From: Martinezella tropici
GTDB lineage: Bacteria; Pseudomonadota; Alphaproteobacteria; Rhizobiales; Rhizobiaceae
Direction: 5' to 3'
NCBI GenBank assembly: GCA_000799755.1
Contig: JUHI01000006.1
Location: 62,001-126,000 of the forward strand
Length of the DNA stretch: 64,000 nt
Under the pieces are notes generated by a model. It did not search any database, was not told the DNA's origin, and saw only the letters and a list, made by a program, of their open reading frames with translations. This document shows, one piece after another, positions 34,209 to 41,140 of this stretch. A program made the position numbers and the translations under genes. Numbering within the stretch: position 1 is the stretch's first letter; each line of letters starts with the position of its first letter.

Positions 34209-34671
34209 CTGTGGCCATCGATCTGCCGGCGGCTTACAACGTTTCCCGGAATGGCTTGCTGTCATAACCCTTGTCGGCAATCAGCGTCCGCATCAGCCTC
34301 GATTTCGACCGCTGCGCCTTGTCGGCATCGCGATAGTCGGACACGATCTTGCTGTACCTCGCGCAGTCGTTGATATCGACTTTCAACGTCCCTGCTTTGA
34401 TCAAGGCGGGCGCGAGGATGATCGAACGACACGCCGAACCGAAAGCCGACTGACTTGAACCGCGACGAATAAACAGAAGCGCCATTGCTTGATGGCGAAC
34501 AGGGCTTTAGCCGGTCGGTCAGCCGCCACAGGAAGCGAGTGTTCGTCTCGTCCTGCCAGCCTAGCCAATTCTCATTCATCCGACGCGAGATCGGCATCCA
34601 ATACCAGCGACAGGCCGCTATCACGGGCAATCTCGAGTAGGCGGAAGCCCTCGTGGATCTGGCTGGAAGCA
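34209..34671 (-). mobile_element. Remnant of IS5-type transposase and other debris
   Basis: No intact gene lies here. On the minus strand, about 34236-34390 encodes KIVSDYRDADKA and LIADKGYDSKPFRETL, which matches the conserved G/DKGYD region of IS5-group DDE transposases, but both ends are missing and the frame shifts around it. Further along the minus strand, 34575-34665 encodes SQIHEGFRLLEIARDSGLS, then LVLDADLASDE and a stop, the tail of an unidentified protein. No terminal inverted repeats were recognised. Confidence 0.6.
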
Positions 34672-35400
34672 TTACGCCATTTCATCCTCCGAGCGGATAT
34701 AAACCTGCAACGTATAGCCGACATGTTCGGTCATCAACTCTCTGGCGCGCTCGAGATCGCGATCGAGGGCTGCCTCCATCAGAGCCGTGTGATGCTCGAT
34801 CGCCATGGCGTCCTGCAAGGCAGCAACGGCCTTTTCATAACCCATCGAGAGACCGGCTGCAGCGCGCTGTGTCGGCGCCAGGCCGAGAAAGCGATGGTGC
34901 CGGCGAAGCTGGTCCGAGATGGTGGATTGAAAACGCTGCAGCCAGTTCGATGTCGCCGCACTGACAAGCGCGGCATGAAACGCGCTGTGCTTCTCGTCCC
35001 AATCGTCAGCCATTTCCTCCGAGGCGGAATCGGCAACGATCTTGCAGCGTGACAGACGATAATGCGCGGTGACAACGGCCGACTCCCAATCCGGCCCGCC
35101 CTTCTCGATCGATTCCATCAGGAGCGGCAGCTCCACCACCATGCGCGCCCGCGTCAGATCCTCCAACTCGGCGCGCGATACGGGAGCGACCGCAAAGCCG
35201 CGATTGCTGATCGCGGTGACAAGTTTTTCTGCCTCCAGCCGCGACAATGCCTCACGCAAGGGCGTCCAGCCGACACCATAGCTGTCGCGAAGGGCGCTGA
35301 GCCGCAGGGATGCGCCCGGCCTAAGCTTGGTATTGAGGATGTCGCGTCGCAACAGCCAGTAAGCTGCCTCCGTCTTGCTTAGGGCATCCTTGTCCTGCAT
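34672..35400 (-). CDS. GntR-family regulator, FCD subfamily
   Basis: 242-residue regulator. Residues 8-75 are a GntR winged helix (AAYWLLRRDILNTKLRPGAS, then SYGVGWTPLREALSRLEAEKLV), followed by an all-helical FCD ligand domain with metal-type histidines (HSAFHAALVSAA; LRRHHRFLG). It is divergent from the TrpXYZ-type transporter and kynureninase operon and so is the likely regulator, with kynurenine or a related aromatic amino acid as a possible effector. The gap between them holds AT-rich palindromes and a good sigma-70-type promoter. Confidence 0.9.
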   Translation of the reverse strand: MQDKDALSKTEAAYWLLRRDILNTKLRPGASLRLSALRDSYGVGWTPLREALSRLEAEKLVTAISNRGFAVAPVSRAELEDLTRARMVVELPLLMESIEKGGPDWESAVVTAHYRLSRCKIVADSASEEMADDWDEKHSAFHAALVSAATSNWLQRFQSTISDQLRRHHRFLGLAPTQRAAAGLSMGYEKAVAALQDAMAIEHHTALMEAALDRDLERARELMTEHVGYTLQVYIRSEDEMA

Positions 35401-35431
35401 GGTCCTCGTCCCGATCCTCCCCAGATCCAGA

Positions 35432-35490
35432 TTATATATAAAATCATCCTGTCGGGAAATTATATATTATATATGCCCATCGTGAATATC
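35432..35490. promoter_or_regulatory. AT-rich palindromic operator region
   Basis: The palindrome TTATATATAA at 35432-35441 and a TATATATTATATAT block at 35460-35474 are followed by further ATATCATATAT at 35487. Such ATAT-rich dyads stand out in this GC-rich DNA, and they lie between the GntR gene and the promoter it would control. Confidence 0.5.
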
Positions 35491-35502
35491 ATATATCGCA
35501 AA

Positions 35503-35530
35503 TTGACAGGCTTGCAGCAGTCGCTATGAT
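35503..35530 (+). promoter_or_regulatory. Sigma-70-type promoter of the kynurenine operon
   Basis: TTGACA at 35503-35508 and TATGAT at 35525-35530 are separated by 16 bases, a near-consensus housekeeping promoter. Transcription would begin near 35537, about 50 bases before the binding-protein start. The AT-rich dyads immediately upstream could be bound by the divergent GntR regulator. Confidence 0.65.
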
Positions 35531-35585
35531 CCCTCCCCAAGAGAGCCGACGGAACACGGCTCCTTGTCACATCCGGGAGGAAAAT

Positions 35586-36572
35586 ATGCTGAGATCTACG
35601 TCCAAATGGCTGTCCGGCCTCGCTGTCGCCGGCGCCTTCATGGCCAGCGTCGCCACGGCATCGGCCGAGCCCATCAAGATCGCGATCGCCAACTTCGGCG
35701 AGCATCCGCAGCTCAACGCTTCAATCGCCGGCTTCAAGAAGGCTCTCGCCGACAACGGCTTCGTCGAAGGCAAGGATGTCGTCTATTCCGAAAGCAATAC
35801 GAGCTTCGATGCATCGCTCGTGCCGCAGATGATCGCCAAGCTGCAGTCCGAACATCCGAAGCTGATGTACACGGTGACGACGCCCGTGTCGCAGATCGCC
35901 AAGAAGGCGCTCGCCGGCTCCGGCATCCCGATCGTCTTTACCGCCGTCACCGATCCGGTTGCCGCCAAGCTCGTTCCCTCGTGGGATGCGGGTGGCGATG
36001 GCATCACCGGCTCTAGCGACCTGCAGGACATCTCCGCCATCCTGACCTTCACCAAGAAGCTGCTTCCGAATGCCAAGCGCATCGGCGTGCCCTACAATCC
36101 GGGCGAAGCCAATGACGTCGCCCTGATCGACAAGGTCAAGGCCGCCGCTCCGGCAGCCGGTTTCGAAGTGGTTCCAGTCGGCGTCGATAACGTCAACGAC
36201 ATCCAGCAGCGCATCGCATCGCTCGCCGGCAAGGCAGACGTGATCTACACGCCCGCTTCCAACCTCTTGCAGCCGGCAATCCCGGCCGTTGCCGCCGCCG
36301 CCCGCCAGGCGCAGATCCCGATCGTCAACTCCGACGACGCGGCTGTCCGCAACGGCGTCGTGCCGGCAAGCTTTGCCGTCAACTACGAGCAGGTCGGCGA
36401 AAATGCCGGCAAGATCGCCGCGGAAATCCTCAAGGGTGCCGATCCGAAGACGATCAAGCCCTCGGTTCCCGCCTATAAGGATCACGCACCGCTGATCAAC
36501 AAGACCGTGCTGAAGGCTTTCGGCGCCGAAGTTCCGGCTTCGCTCGCCGATTGCAATTGCTTCACGAAGTGA
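35586..36572 (+). CDS. ABC transporter substrate-binding protein, TrpX-like
   Basis: 328-residue periplasmic binding protein of the ABC_sub_bind (COG2984) family, with signal peptide about 1-27 (MASVATASA|EP). Family landmarks are IKIAIANFGEHPQLNASIAG, GIPIVFTAVTDPVAAKLV, then ITGSSDLQDI and PNAKRIGVPYNPGEAN. Members partner with the LivM-like permease and ATPase that follow (TrpXYZ arrangement), some of which transport tryptophan. The ATG at 35586 has a GGGAGGA site. Context with kynureninase suggests kynurenine, formylkynurenine or tryptophan as ligand. Confidence 0.9.
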   Translation: MLRSTSKWLSGLAVAGAFMASVATASAEPIKIAIANFGEHPQLNASIAGFKKALADNGFVEGKDVVYSESNTSFDASLVPQMIAKLQSEHPKLMYTVTTPVSQIAKKALAGSGIPIVFTAVTDPVAAKLVPSWDAGGDGITGSSDLQDISAILTFTKKLLPNAKRIGVPYNPGEANDVALIDKVKAAAPAAGFEVVPVGVDNVNDIQQRIASLAGKADVIYTPASNLLQPAIPAVAAAARQAQIPIVNSDDAAVRNGVVPASFAVNYEQVGENAGKIAAEILKGADPKTIKPSVPAYKDHAPLINKTVLKAFGAEVPASLADCNCFTK

Positions 36573-36604
36573 TAGGCGGCATCTTCTAGGGATCAATCCG
36601 ATCC

Positions 36605-36629
36605 ATGGCGGCGTCACAGACGCCGCCAT
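36605..36629 (+). other. Hairpin after TrpX-like gene
   Basis: Perfect 11-bp inverted repeat ATGGCGGCGTC / GACGCCGCCAT with a three-base loop, 32 bases after the binding-protein stop and before the ATPase start. There is no U tract. It probably favours stability of the binding-protein part of the transcript. Confidence 0.75.
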
Positions 36630-36660
36630 CTCATAACCCTACACTTCAGGGGAGGCACGG

Positions 36661-37440
36661 ATGCTTGACATCAAATCCGCGCGCAAGGTTTTCTACAAAG
36701 GCCAGCCCGACGAAAAGATCGCGCTCAATGGCCTGACGCTCTCCCTCAAGGCTGGCGAATTCGGCGTCGTCATCGGCTCCAACGGCGCCGGCAAGAGCAG
36801 CATGCTGAATGCAATTTCGGGCGCTCTCAGCCTCGATTCAGGCCAGGTCCTCATCAACGGCAACGACGTCACCAACATGCCGGTCCACAAGCGAGCCGCG
36901 CGTCTGGCCCGCGTGTTTCAGGACCCGATGAAGGGCACCGCCGCCAGCATGACGGTCGGCGAAAACATGCTTCTGGCGGAACTGCGCGGCAAGAGCCGCG
37001 GATTTCGTCCCGGCCTGAATGCCGCTCGTCTCGCCGCCTACAAGGAACGCCTCGCCGTTCTCGGGCTCGGCCTCGAAAACCGGCTGGATACCAAGGTTGA
37101 ACTGCTTTCGGGCGGTCAGCGCCAGTCGCTATCGCTTATCATGGCAGTCGGCGGCTCGCCCGACGTGCTTTTGTTGGATGAACATACCGCCGCACTCGAT
37201 CCGCGCACCGCCGATATCGTCATGCAGGCAACCGTGCGCACCGTCCAGGCGCTGAAGCTGACGACATTGATGGTGACGCACAACATGCAGCACGCCGTCG
37301 ATTTCGGCGACAGTATCATCATGCTCGACGCCGGCCGCGTCCATCTCGAAATTACCGGGGATGGCAAACGGCGCATCACCGTGCCCGAGCTCATCGGCCA
37401 CTTCGCCGTCAAGACCGACCGAATGCTGCTGGTGAGCTGA
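36661..37440 (+). CDS. ABC transporter ATP-binding protein, TrpZ-like
   Basis: 259-residue ABC ATPase. Motifs are Walker A GSNGAGKSS, Q-loop region LARVFQDPMKGT, signature LSGGQRQSLSL and Walker B VLLLDEHTAALDP. The proline normally found after DE is histidine here; this LLLDEHTAALDP form recurs in the TrpXYZ-type family and is not a defect. A GGGGAGG site precedes the ATG. The permease begins five bases after its stop. Confidence 0.9.
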   Translation: MLDIKSARKVFYKGQPDEKIALNGLTLSLKAGEFGVVIGSNGAGKSSMLNAISGALSLDSGQVLINGNDVTNMPVHKRAARLARVFQDPMKGTAASMTVGENMLLAELRGKSRGFRPGLNAARLAAYKERLAVLGLGLENRLDTKVELLSGGQRQSLSLIMAVGGSPDVLLLDEHTAALDPRTADIVMQATVRTVQALKLTTLMVTHNMQHAVDFGDSIIMLDAGRVHLEITGDGKRRITVPELIGHFAVKTDRMLLVS

Positions 37441-37444
37441 CATC

Positions 37445-38371
37445 ATGATGGATTTCATTCAGACAACCGCTTCGAGCTTCATCTCGCTCATCCCAGTCAC
37501 TCTGGCGCAGAGCTTCATCCTAAGCTTCGTCGTTCTCGGGATCATGATCCCCTTCCGGATGCTGAGTTTTCCGGACCTGACGAGCGAGGGCGCTTTTCCG
37601 CTCGGCGGCTGCGTCTGCGGCATATTGCTGGCCGCCGGCGTCGCGCCGCCGCTCGCGATTGCCGTCGCCTTCGTCGTCGGCCTTGCGGCTGGCTGCTGCA
37701 CCGCCATCATCCACCTGCGTTTCCGCATTCATACGCTGCTCGCCGGCATTCTGATGTCGACCATGCTCTATAGCGTCAATCTCGGCATCATGGGCAAATC
37801 GAACCTCTCGGTCTTCGGCTCGCCAACGGTATTCGACTGGGTGCCCTTCACCGAGGCAGGCTTCCCGGCAAGCAAGATCGTCGTTGCCGGCCTGCTCGCC
37901 GTCATCGTCCTGATCGCCCTCAATCTCTATTTCAAGACGGAAAAGGGCACGGCCATGCGTGCCGTCGGCTCCAATCCCGACATGGCCGAGGCGCAGGGCA
38001 TCAATGTCTGGGCAGCCACGATCGGCGGCGTCGGCATCGCCAGCGCCTTTTCCGCCGCCGGCGGCGCGCTCATGGTTCAGTCGCAGGGCTTTGCCGACGT
38101 CAACATGGGCATCGGCATCCTGATCAACGGCCTTGCCGCGCTCATGATCGGAGAAGCCTTCACCGGTAAGCAGACCGTGCTCCGGCAGTTACTGGCGCCC
38201 TTCGTCGGCTCCATCATCTATTACCAGCTCGTATCGCTCTGCCTTGCCGCCGGTATGCCACCGCCGAATCTGAAGCTCGCAACCGGCCTGTTCGTGCTCA
38301 TCATGCTGGCGCTGCCTAGCATCCGCCGCAGCCGCGGCGGGGCGGCCACCAGAGAAACCATTCGCGAATAA
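37445..38371 (+). CDS. ABC transporter permease, TrpY-like
   Basis: 308-residue permease of the BPD_transp_2 type with eight or so hydrophobic spans. Family features include FRMLSFPDLTSEGAFPLGG near the N-terminus, LRFRIHTLLAGILMSTMLYS and MRAVGSNPDMAEAQGIN (coupling loop). Two adjacent ATG codons (37445, 37448) could start it. Together with the TrpX- and TrpZ-like proteins it forms the importer of the kynurenine module. Confidence 0.9.
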   Translation: MMDFIQTTASSFISLIPVTLAQSFILSFVVLGIMIPFRMLSFPDLTSEGAFPLGGCVCGILLAAGVAPPLAIAVAFVVGLAAGCCTAIIHLRFRIHTLLAGILMSTMLYSVNLGIMGKSNLSVFGSPTVFDWVPFTEAGFPASKIVVAGLLAVIVLIALNLYFKTEKGTAMRAVGSNPDMAEAQGINVWAATIGGVGIASAFSAAGGALMVQSQGFADVNMGIGILINGLAALMIGEAFTGKQTVLRQLLAPFVGSIIYYQLVSLCLAAGMPPPNLKLATGLFVLIMLALPSIRRSRGGAATRETIRE

Positions 38372-38392
38372 GATTTAAGAGGCAACGACATT

Positions 38393-39640
38393 ATGGATAG
38401 CCTACCCGATCTCGCCGCCGTCGAGGCCATGGACGAGGCCGACCCGATGCGCGCCTTTCGCAGCCGCTTCGCCCTGCCCGCCGGCGTCATCTATCTCGAT
38501 GGCAATTCGCTTGGTGCCGCCTCGCACGAGGTCTTTGCCGAAGTGCGCCAGGCCGCCATGGAGGAATGGGGCAATGGCCTGATCCGCAGCTGGAACAGCG
38601 CCGGCTGGTTTCATTTGCCGCTCGAGCTCGGCGATCGCATCGGCCGGCTGATTGGCGCAGCCGAGGGCCAGACCGTTGTCACCGACTCGACCTCGATCAA
38701 TATCTACAAGACCCTGCACGCCGCGCTGGCAATGCGTCCCGACCGCAACGTCATCGTCGCGGAAGGCGATAGCTTCCCGACCGATCTCTACATGGCGGAA
38801 GGGGTTGTCTCGACCCGGCCGGGCGTCACCCTCCGCCTCGAGGGACGCGATGCCGGCACCATCGAAGAGCTGATCGATGACAACGTCGCCGTGGTCCTCA
38901 TCAATCACGTCAACTACAAGAGCGGCGAACTGCGCGACATGGCGGCGCTGACGAAGCGCATCCAGGCGGCGGGTGCCCTCGTCATCTGGGATCTGTGCCA
39001 CAGCGCCGGCGCCCTGCCCGTCGATCTCGACGGCGCGGGTGCTGATTTCGCCGTCGGCTGCACTTACAAATATCTGAATGGCGGTCCGGGTGCGCCGGCC
39101 TTCATCTATGCGGCAAAGCGCCATCACGCATCGATCGTCCAGCCGCTCAGCGGCTGGTGGAGCCATGCCCGCCCCTTTGCCTTCGAGCGGAGTTTCGATG
39201 GCGACGCCGGAATCAAGCGCTTCCTCTGCGGGACGCAGCCGATCCTGTCGCTGCGGGCGCTGAAGGGCGCCTTATCGATCTGGGACGAAGTCGACATGAA
39301 CGCGCTGCGCCGGAAGAGCATCGCGCTTACCGATCTCTTCATCCGGCTGGTCGAAGCGAAATGCGGCCAATATGGCGTCGAACTGGAGACCACGCGCGAC
39401 AGCGAGAAGCGGGGCAGCCAGGTCTCTTTCATCCATAGCAATGCCTATGAGGTCATGCAGGCGCTGATCGAGCGCGGTGTCATCGGCGATTTCCGCGCCC
39501 CCTCGACATTGCGCTTCGGCTTCACGCCACTCTATGTCTCCTACCGCGATGCCTGGCGGGCGGCTACAGTATTGGAAGAGATCCTCAGCAGCGGATCGTG
39601 GAAGGAAGCACGCTTTGCGGTGCGTTCTGCAGTGACCTGA
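38393..39640 (+). CDS. kynU: Kynureninase
   Basis: 415-residue PLP enzyme cleaving kynurenine to anthranilate and alanine. The family start IYLDGNSLGAASHEV and the substrate-site region LIRSWNSAGWFHLPLELGDRIG are visible, as is D200 in VIWDLCHSAGALPVDL. The PLP lysine is K226 in GCTYKYLNGGPGAPAF. Length agrees with bacterial KynU (about 415). An AAGAGGC site precedes the ATG. No tryptophan 2,3-dioxygenase and no anthranilate-degrading genes are in the window, so the pathway may begin with imported kynurenine. Confidence 0.95.
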   Translation: MDSLPDLAAVEAMDEADPMRAFRSRFALPAGVIYLDGNSLGAASHEVFAEVRQAAMEEWGNGLIRSWNSAGWFHLPLELGDRIGRLIGAAEGQTVVTDSTSINIYKTLHAALAMRPDRNVIVAEGDSFPTDLYMAEGVVSTRPGVTLRLEGRDAGTIEELIDDNVAVVLINHVNYKSGELRDMAALTKRIQAAGALVIWDLCHSAGALPVDLDGAGADFAVGCTYKYLNGGPGAPAFIYAAKRHHASIVQPLSGWWSHARPFAFERSFDGDAGIKRFLCGTQPILSLRALKGALSIWDEVDMNALRRKSIALTDLFIRLVEAKCGQYGVELETTRDSEKRGSQVSFIHSNAYEVMQALIERGVIGDFRAPSTLRFGFTPLYVSYRDAWRAATVLEEILSSGSWKEARFAVRSAVT

Positions 39641-39675
39641 CATCGAATATCGGCAGTCGGAAACGGGAGGCGGAC

Positions 39676-40506
39676 ATGAGCTATTTCAAGGTCACCGATT
39701 GGGAGAGCGCCTATACGAACGGCGCCTATATCGTCGACGGCGACCGATGGCCGGCAGCCTGGGTCGAGCCCGCAAAGTCCTTCCGCGACGGCCTGACGGC
39801 GGCCGGACGCGCAAGGCTCGATCTCGCCTACGGCCCAGCGGAGCGCAATCGCCTCGATCTCTTTCTGCCCGAAGGTCAACCGAAAGGATTGGTGGTTTTC
39901 GTCCATGGCGGCTATTGGCTGCAGCTGGACAAGAGCTACTGGTCTCACCTTGCCGCCGGCTCGATCGCCGCCGGCTATGCCGTCGCAATCCCCTCCTACA
40001 CGCTTTGCCCGGACAATCGCATAGGTGGGATCGGCAAGGAGATCGCGGCAGCGATTACCACAGCCGCCGGGCTGGTCGATGGCCCCATTGTGCTGACGGG
40101 GCATTCTGCCGGCGGCCAGCTCGTCGCCCGCATGATGACGACGACAACGCCGCTTGGCGAACCGGTCATCAAGCGCATCCGCCATGTGCTTGCGATTTCC
40201 GGGGTGCATGATCTGCGCCCGATTATGAAGCGCAAGATGAACAAGGAGCTTCGGATCGACGATGCCGAGGCAGGGGCCGAAAGTCCGGCGTTGCTGGAGC
40301 CAATCGCCGCCATCGGTCTCACCTGCTGGGTCGGCGGCGCCGAGCGAGCCGAATTTATTCGTCAAAATGCTCTGCTCGCCAATATCTGGACCGGTCTCGG
40401 CGTCGCGACGGAGGCGGTGGTCGAGCCCGACAAGCATCATTATACGGTGTTGGACGGCCTTATGGATGCCGGCCATTCCCTGACCCGAACCCTGCTCGCG
40501 GAATAG
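39676..40506 (+). CDS. Alpha/beta hydrolase, arylformamidase (kynurenine formamidase)-like
   Basis: 276-residue alpha/beta-hydrolase. It has the oxyanion-hole motif HGGYW (77-81) and nucleophile elbow GHSAGG with S144; the catalytic His is probably in DKHHYTVLDGL near the C-terminus. HGGYW-type hydrolases of this length include kynurenine formamidases, and the gene lies 35 bases after kynU. It would convert N-formylkynurenine to kynurenine. The ATG at 39676 has a GGGAGG site; the frame is open to 39598 without support. Confidence 0.87.
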   Translation: MSYFKVTDWESAYTNGAYIVDGDRWPAAWVEPAKSFRDGLTAAGRARLDLAYGPAERNRLDLFLPEGQPKGLVVFVHGGYWLQLDKSYWSHLAAGSIAAGYAVAIPSYTLCPDNRIGGIGKEIAAAITTAAGLVDGPIVLTGHSAGGQLVARMMTTTTPLGEPVIKRIRHVLAISGVHDLRPIMKRKMNKELRIDDAEAGAESPALLEPIAAIGLTCWVGGAERAEFIRQNALLANIWTGLGVATEAVVEPDKHHYTVLDGLMDAGHSLTRTLLAE

Positions 40507-40531
40507 AAATCCCGAAATCATATCGAGGTGA

Positions 40532-40562
40532 TGTCCTCGGCGCATTCTCCGCACCGAGGACA
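40532..40562. terminator. Bidirectional terminator between kynurenine operon and VOC gene
   Basis: A perfect 9-bp stem, TGTCCTCGG with CCGAGGACA around a 13-base loop, lies between two convergent genes. No strong U tract is present on either strand. Confidence 0.6.
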
Positions 40563-40570
40563 CGACGGCG

Positions 40571-41002
40571 TCAGCCGTTGACGGGCGCGTTCATGGCCCA
40601 GGTAACGCCGAAGGGATCGCGCATCTGGCCCCAGCGATCGCCCCAGAACATCACCTGCGGTTCGACGACGACTTCCAGGCCCGCGTCGACGGCGCGTTTC
40701 CACCACGCATCGAAATCTTCGACAACAAGCTGCATCACGAAGGACTGCGGCTTTTCCAGTGCATGTCCATATTCGGGATAGGCGTCGCCAAGCATGACCG
40801 AGCTGCCGTTGATATAAAGATGGATGTGCATCGTCCGGCCCTTTTCATCGACCGGGAACATGAAAGCCTCTTCTGCCCCAAACGCACGCTTGTAGAATTC
40901 CGCCGCCTTCACAGCACCATCGACCGTAAGATAGGCCACTACGCCGCCGCGCACCGGCACGCGGGGTTGCTGGGACTGCGTTTGATCTGCTGCATCACTC
41001 AT
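40571..41002 (-). CDS. VOC-family (glyoxalase/PhnB-like) protein
   Basis: 143-residue vicinal-oxygen-chelate-fold protein of the PhnB-like group. Its first beta-alpha unit reads VVAYLTVDGAVKAAEFYKRAFGAEEAF and the second half QLVVEDFDAWWKRAVDAG, closing with WGDRWGQMRDPFGVTWAM. The ATG at 41002 has an AAGGAG site; the open frame to 41056 lacks one. Function in this family ranges from resistance proteins to uncharacterised enzymes, and the neighbours give no clue. Confidence 0.88.
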   Translation of the reverse strand: MSDAADQTQSQQPRVPVRGGVVAYLTVDGAVKAAEFYKRAFGAEEAFMFPVDEKGRTMHIHLYINGSSVMLGDAYPEYGHALEKPQSFVMQLVVEDFDAWWKRAVDAGLEVVVEPQVMFWGDRWGQMRDPFGVTWAMNAPVNG

Positions 41003-41140
41003 ATTCGTCTCCTTGAGAACGGTTTTCGCATTGCGCCTTGTCGGGGGCTGACCCAAGGACGCGGATAGATAGCGCGATCCGACAACAGGAGTCGATTTTT
41101 CTGAATTATTTTTTTGCCGCGCAAATCGGCCGTTTCAAGC

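Noticed and set aside
36661..37440. Loss of function in the TrpZ-like ATPase because Walker B is followed by H instead of P
   Set aside because: The LLLDEHTAALDP form is a recurrent feature of this transporter family, and Walker A, signature and switch histidine are intact.
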